The translations under genes were made by a program, and so were the position numbers. DNA of 64,000 nucleotides from Amycolatopsis coloradensis (GTDB lineage Bacteria > Actinomycetota > Actinomycetes > Mycobacteriales > Pseudonocardiaceae). Location of the stretch: assembly GCF_001953865.1 (NCBI RefSeq), contig NZ_MQUQ01000005.1:383401-447400 (forward strand). Reading direction: 5' to 3'. A model generated the notes under the pieces. It did no database searches, had not been told where the DNA came from, and worked only from the letters and a program-made list of their open reading frames with translations. Positions 53,783-61,316 of the stretch are shown here, piece after piece (position 1 is the first letter of the stretch; each line of letters opens with the position of its first letter).

Positions 53783-54775
53783 CTATCGCAGTTCCAACGG
53801 GGGTTCAATTCCGGGAGGGCTCATGGTTGCGGCGATGAAGATAGCAGAGAAGTCCACCTTGCGCAGGTTTCGCGCACCGGCAAGACTATCGAAGTTGCTC
53901 GCGCGAGGGTCATCTCCTTCGGTCATTGCTCCGAAAACTGCGAAGTACAGATCCGCTGTCGGATAGCGCTCCCGGACCTGCTTCGCGAGGTAGCCAATAG
54001 CGTCAGAATGCTTGACCTCGAAGTCACATAGCACAATTGTGGAGTGCTCCCTGGCGTCAGGAAAGACGGAAGCGTTGTCAAGCTCGATTCCTCCACCGCG
54101 AACCTTATTGCATCGCAGATATCCAATTGGGCATCGCGAGAATCGCGAAGAAGAAAGAAAAGTCGCCATTACCAAACCGGCTTCGTTAATCCCAAAGCAA
54201 ATATCGACATCGAGGCGACTGCCGAGATTCTTGATCTGACTACCAAGTTGTTCGATACCTAGACCGAATGTGCCCCAATTTAGATCCAGCAAACGGCCCG
54301 GCTGGGGGTTCGGTAAAGATAGCACGTCGAGTTTCACGTCGCCAAATTCTGTCCGTGGAACCTCAAGGGCGTATTCCTCGCCAATTTGATTTCCTTGTTC
54401 GGCACGCGGTTCGACACTGTCGACCGTTTGGATGTCAGGCGTTTGTGTGCGCTCATCCGCTTTGTCCTGAGGCGGCTCGGGTACGAACTCGATTCCGCCG
54501 TCGTGCGGTTGAAAGAGTTGTTCGACTTGCCATCCGGGGAGCATGGTTTCGAGGATGCGGCAGTGGTCGGGGTAGGGCAGACCGATGAGGTCGCCGGATA
54601 GCCATCGGTAGAACTGGGCTTTGCTGGGGTGTGTTCCGCGTAGCTTTCTGTCGAGTTTTTCGGCGATGGCGTCGTATTCGCGGCAGAAGGCGCGGTAAGT
54701 CTGGAGGTGGAGTCCTCGGAGCAGGACTTTGAGAACGTTGGGGCGCTCGTCCTGGGTGGCTGTCTCGTTGGTCAC
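53783..54775 (-). CDS. HTH-like N-terminal domain fused to a phosphoribosyltransferase-like domain (element cargo)
   Basis: The 330-residue protein (GTG start at 54775) has an N-terminal helical domain of about 90 residues (YRAFCREYDAIAEKLDRKLR, then SKAQFYRWLSGDLIGLPYP) that looks like a plasmid-type DNA-binding domain, and a Pro/Glu-rich linker. A C-terminal alpha/beta domain follows, with CFGINEAGLVMATFLSSSRF and TIVLCDFEVKHSDAIGYLAK. These two stretches sit where type I phosphoribosyltransferases have the pyrophosphate loop and the PRPP loop, but the canonical DD-x4-TG is replaced. It may be a nucleotide sensor rather than an enzyme. Function is not assigned. Confidence 0.6.
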   Translation of the reverse strand: MTNETATQDERPNVLKVLLRGLHLQTYRAFCREYDAIAEKLDRKLRGTHPSKAQFYRWLSGDLIGLPYPDHCRILETMLPGWQVEQLFQPHDGGIEFVPEPPQDKADERTQTPDIQTVDSVEPRAEQGNQIGEEYALEVPRTEFGDVKLDVLSLPNPQPGRLLDLNWGTFGLGIEQLGSQIKNLGSRLDVDICFGINEAGLVMATFLSSSRFSRCPIGYLRCNKVRGGGIELDNASVFPDAREHSTIVLCDFEVKHSDAIGYLAKQVRERYPTADLYFAVFGAMTEGDDPRASNFDSLAGARNLRKVDFSAIFIAATMSPPGIEPPLELR

Positions 54776-54935
54776 GAGACCACTCTACCACCAAGAAGAG
54801 ACTCCGCGAGACTAGATGTGTACGAGATGCGTTCAGGTGAGTACTCCATGGTGTCGTGACGAGACACACGTTTGGCCGATTGTTGTAGGTACGCCGGTAA
54901 AGGCGTGTCGGACAAGCGGGAAGGTTTCACGCAGC
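54776..54935. promoter_or_regulatory. divergent control region of the element
   Basis: These 160 bases separate the leftward cargo pair from the rightward gene series. They are relatively AT-rich and contain repeated GAGAC/GTCTC words and an imperfect inverted repeat around 54851-54869 (GGTGTCGTGACGAGACACAC). Such sites are candidates for binding by one of the element's HTH proteins. No exact promoter could be fixed. Confidence 0.4.
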
Positions 54936-55415
54936 ATGGCTATCAATAAAGGTATCCGGTTCGGTATCTCGCACGATGAGGCGTTTCCTCTGGGTTTGGT
55001 GATGGTGGGTGAGGTGTCGGCGGACAACGAGTATCAGTCGCGTGAGGATCGGGCGGCGGGTCGGCCGGTGCGGCAGCGGGTTGATGAGGTGTCGGGTAAG
55101 CGGCAGTGGAAGTTCACGGCGACGGATCCGAGCGAGGAGAAGGCGAAGCGGGCGTCGTTCGAGGTGACGTTGCTGGCGGATGTGCAGCCGGTGCCGACGG
55201 TGGGTGAGGTGATGCCTGGTATGCGCCCGGTGGAGCTGGAAGGGCTGACGGCGGAACCGAAGGTCGCGGGGCAGGGTGAATACAAGTACCTGTCGTATGT
55301 CTTCCGTGCGACGGGGTTCAAGGCGGCGGGCAGCGGTAGCGGTTCGTCCTCGGGCGGGAAGGGATCGCGTCCGGCCTCGGCGGCGGCTGGCGAGTCGGCG
55401 GCCAAGGCCGCGTAG
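54936..55415 (+). CDS. conserved AICE hypothetical protein
   Basis: The 159-residue protein begins MAINKGIRFGISHDEAFPLG, has a central beta-rich part (KRQWKFTATDPSEEKAKRAS and EVTLLADVQPVPTVGEV) and ends in a Gly/Ser/Ala tail that is likely disordered. The ATG at 54936 has GGGAAGG about 9 bases upstream, and the preceding in-frame codons look non-coding. Proteins of this shape are common as the first small ORF of actinomycete plasmids and AICEs; a single-stranded-DNA or replication-accessory role is only a guess. Confidence 0.7.
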   Translation: MAINKGIRFGISHDEAFPLGLVMVGEVSADNEYQSREDRAAGRPVRQRVDEVSGKRQWKFTATDPSEEKAKRASFEVTLLADVQPVPTVGEVMPGMRPVELEGLTAEPKVAGQGEYKYLSYVFRATGFKAAGSGSGSSSGGKGSRPASAAAGESAAKAA

Positions 55416-55449
55416 GCGGCATTACTTCAAGTCGGGAAGTGGTGTCGTT

Positions 55450-55989
55450 GTGCCGAAAAAGAAGCGCGTGCCGCGTGAGGAAATGTGGAGGACGGCGTAC
55501 TACGCGTATAACGACGCGTCGAATGCCTTAGCGAGGGTGCGGGGCTCGAATACGCGGGAGTTGGTTCAGGCGGCGTCGGCGTCGCGGGCGGTGGCTCGGT
55601 TGTGGCGGGATCTGGCGGCTGGGCCGGATGTTCCGTGGTGGACGTATGCGGCGGTGGTGTCGGCGGTCCAGGTGTTCGAGGGACAGGCGGCGGTGTGGGA
55701 GCGACGCGCGGAAGGGAGTGACAATGTGGGACAAGCCGGGTCTGACCTGGGTAATCGGCCCGTGGGACGAAGTGACAGTCGAGGAAACGGGACCGGACCC
55801 GGCTTTCCCGCCGGTGCTGATGATCTCGGGCACGTCGGGTCTCTTGACGATTCGTCCCCCAAGCACGCCAAGCACGTGGATGACTCGCGTGCGGTTCCTT
55901 CACCAACTCCGCGACGGAGCGGACGAACTAGCGGCGTTATTGGCGAAACGGGCGGCCGAGTAAAAGAAATCGGAGGCCGTGATGAGTGA
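55450..55989 (+). CDS. small element protein, reading frame overlapping the next gene
   Basis: An open frame from GTG 55450 encodes 179 residues. The first 90 (VPKKKRVPREEMWRTAYYAY, then Ala/Arg/Trp-rich helices to AAVWERRAEGSD) look like a real helical protein. The remainder coincides with the gene at 55724-55963 in another frame and is low-complexity (Gly, Asp, Ser, Arg), as expected of a shadow. Either the real protein has an unstructured tail encoded over another gene, or a sequencing or natural frameshift removed an earlier stop. Function unknown. Confidence 0.5.
   Translation: MPKKKRVPREEMWRTAYYAYNDASNALARVRGSNTRELVQAASASRAVARLWRDLAAGPDVPWWTYAAVVSAVQVFEGQAAVWERRAEGSDNVGQAGSDLGNRPVGRSDSRGNGTGPGFPAGADDLGHVGSLDDSSPKHAKHVDDSRAVPSPTPRRSGRTSGVIGETGGRVKEIGGRDE
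55724..55963 (+). CDS. 79-residue hypothetical element protein
   Basis: The frame from ATG 55724 (AAGGGAG upstream) encodes MWDKPGLTWVIGPWDEVTVE, then a beta-rich middle (PVLMISGTSGLLTIRPPSTP) and a C-terminal helix HQLRDGADELAALLAKRAAE. The composition and the ribosome site support real coding. It lies entirely inside the preceding open frame. It precedes the next gene by 18 bases. No family is recognised. Confidence 0.6.
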   Translation: MWDKPGLTWVIGPWDEVTVEETGPDPAFPPVLMISGTSGLLTIRPPSTPSTWMTRVRFLHQLRDGADELAALLAKRAAE

Positions 55990-56266
55990 GGAAAAAGTGT
56001 CCCGCGACCCCGATTTTCCGCGCACGCTTCTTGCGGCTCGCGGAGATATGGTGATGCGTATTCCCTCGGGCAAGGACGACCCGGTTTATTGGGTGAAATA
56101 TCACCGTCACAACGTGAAGATGTTCAAGGCGGTCGCGGTTTCTGATCCCGACCATAAATGGGAATGCCTGGCGTGGGCCGATATCGAACGGCGACGGGTG
56201 GAGGAGTTCACGAACCGGCCGGAATGGCGGCAGGCAGATGATGGGCCGTCGGGGGTGGTGTCGTGA
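55982..56266 (+). CDS. 94-residue hypothetical element protein
   Basis: ATG 55982 lies 9 bases after a GGAGG, whereas the GTG three bases earlier is too close. The product MSEEKVSRDPDFPRTLLAAR has a central strand-rich part (DPVYWVKYHRHNVKMFKAVA) and a C-terminal ADIERRRVEEFTNRPEWR helix. It resembles small basic proteins found between replication and regulatory genes of actinomycete elements. Its stop overlaps the start of the first HTH gene (TGATG). Confidence 0.65.
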   Translation: MSEEKVSRDPDFPRTLLAARGDMVMRIPSGKDDPVYWVKYHRHNVKMFKAVAVSDPDHKWECLAWADIERRRVEEFTNRPEWRQADDGPSGVVS

Positions 56267-56559
56267 TGGTGGCGCGGCCGAATGCCTGGGGTAAGTCGTG
56301 GGAACCATCGGAGTTCAACGCGGCCGTGTATCTGCGGCGTCAGCGGGAGCGAATGAACTGGAGTCAGGCAGAGCTGGCCGCGCGGGTGGGGGTGAGCAAC
56401 GCGACTATTTCCCGGGTCGAGACCGGTCAAAGTCCGATTACGTCGTTGGTAATGTTGATGCGTTTGTGTCAGGAGCTTGCGATTGGTTTCGATGATCTGC
56501 TGTCGCTGGTGATTGGCGATTACCGGATGAGGGCGGGGGGTTGGCGTGACCGGGATTGA
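56266..56559 (+). CDS. XRE-type helix-turn-helix regulator (first of three)
   Basis: The 97-residue protein contains a single HTH_3 domain: LRRQRERMNWSQAELAARVG, then VSNATISRVETGQSP with the recognition helix, and a C-terminal helix that may dimerise. It probably regulates element functions such as excision or transfer (a KorSA/Pra-like role is a guess). Its end overlaps the next HTH gene by 14 bases, and the genes form a coupled series. Confidence 0.85.
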   Translation: MVARPNAWGKSWEPSEFNAAVYLRRQRERMNWSQAELAARVGVSNATISRVETGQSPITSLVMLMRLCQELAIGFDDLLSLVIGDYRMRAGGWRDRD

Positions 56560-56881
56560 GACGACTCGGGAGTTCGAGCGGCGAATGTGGCGAGTGTGGT
56601 CGGATCGTCCGTGTCCGGACACGTCGCGTGCTGGTGGCTGGATTCGGTGGGTGCGTGTCACTCGGGGTTTAAGTGCTGATGAGGTCGCTGACCGCGCGGA
56701 TATCTCGACTCAGTTTATCTATGAGCTGGAACGTGGCAGGCGGCGGCTGGAGTCGACGGAAAAGGCTTTGCGTTTGGCGGACGCGTTGAATCAGGACCCG
56801 TTGCGGTTCATGCTTCGCGTGCTGGCAGACATTCTGGAGGACCAGGCGTTCTATGTGCCGGAAATCGGTGAGCGGGTGTGA
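56546..56881 (+). CDS. XRE-type helix-turn-helix regulator (second of three)
   Basis: The 111-residue protein starts at GTG 56546 and has an N-terminal extension of about 30 residues with FERRMWRVWSDRPCPD. An HTH_3 domain follows (WVRVTRGLSADEVADRADIS, then TQFIYELERGRRRLESTEKA) and then a helical C-terminus. It overlaps both neighbours. It shares the fold but little sequence with the first and third HTH proteins, so the trio is not a simple tandem duplication. Confidence 0.82.
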   Translation: MTGIETTREFERRMWRVWSDRPCPDTSRAGGWIRWVRVTRGLSADEVADRADISTQFIYELERGRRRLESTEKALRLADALNQDPLRFMLRVLADILEDQAFYVPEIGERV

Positions 56882-57180
56882 ACGGTCGCGACTCGGATAA
56901 GGTGCCTCTCCTGCATGACGGTTCGGCGCTGGACGGGATGACGGCGGCGGAGTGGTTGCGGCGGGCTCGGAAGTATCGGCGTTTGACGCAAGTGCAGCTA
57001 GCCGAGCGATCCGGCGTCAGCAAGAACCATGTCAGCCAGTTGGAGCTGGGCCAGCGGGCGTTGTCCAAGGTGGATACGGCGGTCCGGCTGGCGGATGGCC
57101 TGAACATAGCGCGAGAGCATGTGTGGCTGGTCGCGCTCCGAGATTTCGAGCGTAAGGAGCGTGCCCGTTTGAAGAAATGA
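56878..57180 (+). CDS. XRE-type helix-turn-helix regulator (third of three)
   Basis: The 100-residue protein starts at GTG 56878, overlapping the previous stop by 4 bases. The HTH_3 domain is WLRRARKYRRLTQVQLAERS, then GVSKNHVSQLELGQRALSKV, with a basic C-terminal tail (FERKERARLKK). It ends just before a 163-base structured non-coding region that probably contains its or its partners' operators upstream of the transfer genes. Confidence 0.85.
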   Translation: MNGRDSDKVPLLHDGSALDGMTAAEWLRRARKYRRLTQVQLAERSGVSKNHVSQLELGQRALSKVDTAVRLADGLNIAREHVWLVALRDFERKERARLKK

Positions 57181-57343
57181 TCATGTAGTTGACAACTGAA
57201 AAGAAACAATTTTCACACGTGGGGACGCGTGTTAGATAAACGCGTCCCCGTGTGGCTAAAAGTGTCCCTATAGAACGCAGAACCGGCCGTGTGGCTACCA
57301 ACCTTGAACCGGTTCTGCGCCTGTCCACTGGAGTAAGTGAACA
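57181..57343. promoter_or_regulatory. structured, AT-richer region upstream of the transfer genes (promoter/operator or origin candidate)
   Basis: A consensus -35 TTGACA occurs at 57189-57194. A hairpin with a 9-bp core (57221-57229 with 57241-57249, GGGGACGCG) is extended by CACAC/GTGTG after a 2-base bulge, with a TAGATAAA-containing loop. An 11-bp inverted repeat follows (57276-57286 with 57309-57319, CGCAGAACCGG). The 11-mer CCGTGTGGCTA is directly repeated at 57248-57258 and 57287-57297. Such iterated and inverted repeats suit an operator cluster or a replication/transfer origin. Confidence 0.5.
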
Positions 57344-57514
57344 ATGCAAAAGATAAACGATGACAAGAGGTGTGCGTCAACGGGGGTCACCCGAACGCGC
57401 TGCCCTGGATGTAAGAGGTTCGCTCGGCTGCTGCCGGGTGAGGAGAAATGTTCCCCGTGTCTGGGGATGCTGCCGTTGCCGATCGTGCTTCCCGTGCGGG
57501 GTGGTCGGCGATGA
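57344..57514 (+). CDS. 56-residue zinc-ribbon protein
   Basis: ATG 57344 opens a 56-residue frame whose TGA overlaps the Tra gene ATG (ATGA). The product has two CxxC knuckles, CPGC and CSPC, 17 residues apart (RCPGCKRFARLLPGEEKCSP), the spacing of a zinc ribbon. A hydrophobic Leu/Pro-rich C-terminus follows. Strong translational coupling to the translocase gene argues that it is real and acts with transfer. GGAG lies 10 bases before the start. No homologue is recognised by name. Confidence 0.7.
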   Translation: MQKINDDKRCASTGVTRTRCPGCKRFARLLPGEEKCSPCLGMLPLPIVLPVRGGRR

Positions 57515-59094
57515 ACGCACAGGAAGTGATGACCAGTCTCGCTGTCGGCGGTGGGCTGGCGGTGGTGCTGTGGATACTGGCCAAAGTCGGCCGTGTCCTG
57601 GCGGCTGTGTTCGAGGCGCTGGCCGCGCTGGCGATCCTCGGCGTGGCGCTGTGGGGCGTGGCGCGGGCGGTCGGCTGGGTTGTTCGGCAACTGGTCACAT
57701 ACTGGCGTACTTGCCTGGCGCTGCTGGGCTTGTGGGCCTGGTGCACGGTGCTGGGCTGGGTCTCCCTGGTCGTCACGGTCGGCGTCCTGGCGCTCGTGCA
57801 GCTCGTGTGGTGGCGCTGGGATGCGGTCGGGTATGACCAGTGGTGCGGGCGGTGGCTGCGCGGGTGGTGGCTGCGCTGGGCGCTCTACGGGCGGAAGCTG
57901 GCCGGGTGGTTGCACGCCTGCGGCCTGACGGTCCGGGATAACGCGATCCCGGTCGACGTGACCGTGAACCTGGTGTCTCGTCGGCGCAAGCGTGAGGCGG
58001 TCGCGAAGGCACGTCAGGCGTCCGGTGTCGCGGTGCCGAAACTGCTGTCGGTGCGGTCGGGTCCGTCGTGGGATGAGGTCCGGGTGCGGCTGGTTCCGGG
58101 GCAGAAGCCGGAAGACTTCGATGAGGTCGCGCGGGAACTGGCTGTGGCTCGAAAAGTCTCTCGCTGTCAGGTTCGGGAGCTGGAGCCGAATGTGGTGTCG
58201 ATCGACTTCATGCGCCGCGATCTGCTCGACTCGGCAGTGATGTGCCTGCCGGTTCCGGAACTGATGCCTACCGATGGCACGGGGGTGGATCTGCGGGCGG
58301 TGTACGCGGGGTCGACCGAGTACGGGACGCCGTGGACGGTTCCGCTGATGGGCCGGGGCGCGCACACGCTGGTGGCCGGTGCGACGGGTGCCGGTAAAGG
58401 GTCGGTGATGTGGTCCCCGCTGGTGTCTGCGGCCCCGGCGATCCGGGCGGGTCTGGTGCGCATGTCGGGGATCGACCCGAAAGCGATGGAGCTGTCCTAT
58501 GGGCGGGGGATCTTCACCCGCTACGGGCAGTCGGGTAAGGAGGCCCTGGAGATCCTGGACGCGCTGATCGATGAGCTGGAGAACCGTAAGCGCGTCTTCG
58601 CCGGACACACCCGTGAGGTGCCGCTCTCGACCGAGTTTCCGTTGGAGCTTTTGGAGTTCGATGAGATCGGAGCCCTGACCCGGTACACGGACCGGAAGAC
58701 CCGTGAGGCCATTGTGGAGCGGGTAGCGATCCTGGCCACCCAAGGCCGGGCGCTGCTGTTCACGGTGCGCGGCTATGTGCAGGAGCCAACGAAGGACACG
58801 GTTCCCGTGCGGGAACTGCTGCCGCGTCGGGTGGCGTTGCGGGTGACGTCGAAGACACAGGTTCCGATGGTGCTGGGTGACGGCGCGTATGAACGCGGTG
58901 CGTGGGCGAACCGCATCCCGGAGGGCTCGGCCGGTGTCGGCTACGTCTGGGGCGAAGGTATCCGCGAACCGCTGCGTGTCCGGGCCGGGTGGGTGTCGGA
59001 CCAGACCGTCAAGCACTTGGAGTACTACGTCACCAACGGTGGTGCCTCGGTCGTGCACCTGTCCGATCGTCGCGGCGAGAGGGGGACGGCATGA
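57511..59094 (+). CDS. FtsK/SpoIIIE-type conjugal transfer protein (TraB/TraSA-like)
   Basis: The 527-residue protein has an N-terminal membrane part (about residues 10-120, three or four helices such as LAALAILGVALWGVARAVGW and [20 protein letters not shown]) and a cytoplasmic FtsK-like ATPase. Walker A is GATGAGKGS near residue 292, and LLEFDEIGAL holds the Walker B acids. In pSAM2-type elements one such hexameric translocase moves double-stranded DNA to the recipient through recognition of short repeats. No other T4SS genes are present, as expected. ATGA overlaps link it to both neighbours. Confidence 0.93.
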   Translation: MNAQEVMTSLAVGGGLAVVLWILAKVGRVLAAVFEALAALAILGVALWGVARAVGWVVRQLVTYWRTCLALLGLWAWCTVLGWVSLVVTVGVLALVQLVWWRWDAVGYDQWCGRWLRGWWLRWALYGRKLAGWLHACGLTVRDNAIPVDVTVNLVSRRRKREAVAKARQASGVAVPKLLSVRSGPSWDEVRVRLVPGQKPEDFDEVARELAVARKVSRCQVRELEPNVVSIDFMRRDLLDSAVMCLPVPELMPTDGTGVDLRAVYAGSTEYGTPWTVPLMGRGAHTLVAGATGAGKGSVMWSPLVSAAPAIRAGLVRMSGIDPKAMELSYGRGIFTRYGQSGKEALEILDALIDELENRKRVFAGHTREVPLSTEFPLELLEFDEIGALTRYTDRKTREAIVERVAILATQGRALLFTVRGYVQEPTKDTVPVRELLPRRVALRVTSKTQVPMVLGDGAYERGAWANRIPEGSAGVGYVWGEGIREPLRVRAGWVSDQTVKHLEYYVTNGGASVVHLSDRRGERGTA

Positions 59095-59474
59095 ACCGGC
59101 TGATGGTGTTCCTGGACGCGATCCGCGACCACCTGGACGAACACGTGCTGCCTCCGGCGGCGCTGGTGTCGGTGTCCTCGCACCTCGATCCGATCTCGGT
59201 CCAGCTCGACGTCGACGTCCTGAACAAGGTGGCGGCGGCGTTGCTGCGGTGGGTGTCCACGTTGGACACCGTGGCGGGTTCGATCGTGCGCACACCCGGC
59301 GACAGTGTCGTGCTGTCGGTGACGGGGCGGACTCCGTGTGGTGTCCCGGTCAAGGTCTACGGCGTCGTCGCGTACAACTCGGACACGTTCCCGGACCTGC
59401 CGGTATCCACCCGGCAAGACCTGCCGATGGCTGCCCTGCATGGCTGGGCCACGGCTGAGGGGGTGGCTGCCTGA
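59091..59474 (+). CDS. 127-residue hypothetical element protein between tra and rep
   Basis: The protein MNRLMVFLDAIRDHLDEHVL begins with an amphipathic helix and continues with a beta-rich portion (SVSSHLDPISVQLDVDVLNK, VVLSVTGRTPCGVPVKVYGV). Its start overlaps the Tra stop and its stop overlaps the Rep start, so all three are coupled. Similar small ORFs stand between tra and rep in several AICEs, with no known function. There are no signal peptide, membrane segments or metal motifs. Confidence 0.75.
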   Translation: MNRLMVFLDAIRDHLDEHVLPPAALVSVSSHLDPISVQLDVDVLNKVAAALLRWVSTLDTVAGSIVRTPGDSVVLSVTGRTPCGVPVKVYGVVAYNSDTFPDLPVSTRQDLPMAALHGWATAEGVAA

Positions 59475-61123
59475 TGGTCAACGCAAGGACGACAGATACC
59501 CAGGTCGAGGGCACTGTTCCCGCTCCGATCGGACGAAGCCGCGGGGCGTTGTCGGCGGAGGTCGTGAAGGCCACGGCGGAGAAGCACGGCGTGTGTGTCC
59601 GGCCGTTCACGATGGAGGTCGGCGACACCGACACCGGGGAGATTCGCTACGTTCCCGTGCCGTGCGGGTCCACTGTGGAATCGGTGTGTCTTCCTTGTGC
59701 TCGCAAGGCAAAGGCGCTTCGTCAGGCGCAATGTCGTGAGGGCTGGCACATGACCGAAGAGCCCGTGATCATCCGGGAAACGCCGTCGCAGAGCCAAACG
59801 GAGCTGGTGGCGTTGAGGGCTGACCTGGCGGGGGCTTACCGGGAGGCGGTGGCGGCCGGTGATGAGGTCGAGGTGGAAGAGATCCGCACGGAGGTCGCCT
59901 CGGTGGATGAGGAGCTGCGGGCGTCGGGCATGACGGGTCGTCTCCCGGGTCTCGACGTCCCGGAGCGGAAGGCGGTGAAACGGTCCACGAAACGGCGGCA
60001 GGACGCGCCGAACCTTCCTCGACGCAAGGTGTCGTCGGCAACGGTGGGACGGGAGTACGCGGGGCGGTTCCGGCCGTCGATGTTCGTCACGCTCACCTGC
60101 GACACCTACGGCCCGGTGCGGTCGGACGGCTCGCCGGTGAACCCGACTTCGTATGACTACCGGCGGGCGGCTCGGGACGCTGTGCACTTCTCCGCTTTGG
60201 TGGACAGGTGGTGGCAGAACCTGCGGCGCGTGGTCGGCTGGGATGTGCAGTACTTCGCCACCGTGGAACCCCAACGGCGGGCGGCTCCGCACCTGCACAC
60301 CGCCCTCCGTGGCTCCATCTCGCATGAGGTCATCCGGATGGTCACTGAGGCGACCTACCACCAAGTGTGGTGGCCCAACCACGACGAGATCGTCTACACG
60401 GACCGGGAACCGTTGTGGGACATGGATTCCCGCTCGTTCGTGGACCCGGACACCCGGGAGCCACTGCCGACGTTCGATGAGGCCAAAGAGGCCGTCGAGG
60501 AACCGGCCCACGTGGTCACGTTCGGTCGTCAGGTGCACTCGAAGGGAATCTTGGGCGGCACAGAGGAATCCGGCCGTCACATCGGCTACCTCACCAAGTA
60601 CCTGACCAAGTCCACCGGTGAGGTGGTCGACGCCGACACGGTAGGACAGCGGGATCACCACGACAGGTTGCACGCGGAACTGGCGGTGACCCCGTGTTCG
60701 CCTCGGTGCGCGGTGTGGCTGCTGTACGGCATCAACCCCAAGGGAGCCAACGGGAAAACCGTTCCCGGGCACTGCAAGGGCCGTGCTCATCGCCGGACCA
60801 CGTTGGGGTTGCCGGGTCGGCGGGTGCTGGTGTCCCGGAAGTGGTCGGGCAAGACGGTGTCCGATCACAAGGCGGACCGGAAGGCGTTCGTGGTGTCCGC
60901 TCTGGCCGATATCGGTGTGGTCAAAGAGGAACCGGCGGCGGATCGGTTCGTGTGGCGCAAGGTCGAACCCGGCGACACCCACTGCCCACCCCGGGATCAC
61001 CTAGTCATGCGAGCCATCGCTGAGCGGATCACCTGGCGGGCCGAGTACGACAGAGCACTACTCGCCGCACAAGGGCCACCGGGCGAACGTCTCGAAACTT
61101 CGGCAACTCGGCAAGCGGCGTAA
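59474..61123 (+). CDS. RepSA-like replication initiator (HUH-type)
   Basis: The 549-residue protein is a pSAM2-type rolling-circle initiator. An N-terminal Cys cluster (VESVCLPCARKAKALRQAQC) is followed by a long helical linker, then the HUH nuclease region: FVTLTCDTYGPV (motif 1), APHLHTALRG (the His-x-His metal site, motif 2) and HIGYLTKYLTKSTGE, where Tyr is the expected DNA-nicking residue (motif 3). Rep lets excised elements replicate and supports maintenance before integration. It is coupled to the upstream ORF and is 10 bases from xis. Confidence 0.9.
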   Translation: MVNARTTDTQVEGTVPAPIGRSRGALSAEVVKATAEKHGVCVRPFTMEVGDTDTGEIRYVPVPCGSTVESVCLPCARKAKALRQAQCREGWHMTEEPVIIRETPSQSQTELVALRADLAGAYREAVAAGDEVEVEEIRTEVASVDEELRASGMTGRLPGLDVPERKAVKRSTKRRQDAPNLPRRKVSSATVGREYAGRFRPSMFVTLTCDTYGPVRSDGSPVNPTSYDYRRAARDAVHFSALVDRWWQNLRRVVGWDVQYFATVEPQRRAAPHLHTALRGSISHEVIRMVTEATYHQVWWPNHDEIVYTDREPLWDMDSRSFVDPDTREPLPTFDEAKEAVEEPAHVVTFGRQVHSKGILGGTEESGRHIGYLTKYLTKSTGEVVDADTVGQRDHHDRLHAELAVTPCSPRCAVWLLYGINPKGANGKTVPGHCKGRAHRRTTLGLPGRRVLVSRKWSGKTVSDHKADRKAFVVSALADIGVVKEEPAADRFVWRKVEPGDTHCPPRDHLVMRAIAERITWRAEYDRALLAAQGPPGERLETSATRQAA

Positions 61124-61133
61124 GGGGGAACTG

Positions 61134-61316
61134 ATGATCACGCGTAAATGGCACACCGTCGCAGAGGTGGCGGAGATGCTGGGCTACGGACTGTCTAAGA
61201 CAAAGACGCTGGTCGCCACCGGGCGGATTCAATCCGTCAAGGACGGTCACAACCGGCGGATTCTCCCTGAATGGGTTGATCAGTACATCAATGATCGAGT
61301 GGCGGAGGCTGCCTGA
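61134..61316 (+). CDS. xis: excisionase (Xis), MerR-like helix-turn-helix
   Basis: The 60-residue protein has the small-excisionase pattern: ITRKWHTVAEVAEMLGYGLS, KTKTLVATGRIQSVKDGHNR and RRILPEWVDQYI, a winged helix that bends DNA at the att site. Its stop overlaps the integrase ATG, so the two are made together. ATG 61134 follows AAGGGGG. It would direct the integrase towards excision by binding near the arm sites, perhaps the 23-bp repeats. Confidence 0.92.
   Translation: MITRKWHTVAEVAEMLGYGLSKTKTLVATGRIQSVKDGHNRRILPEWVDQYINDRVAEAA

Noticed and set aside
57295..59295. A 666-residue minus-strand frame opposite the Tra gene
   Set aside because: Composition is Pro/Arg/His-rich shadow coding; the plus strand encodes the FtsK domain with intact motifs.
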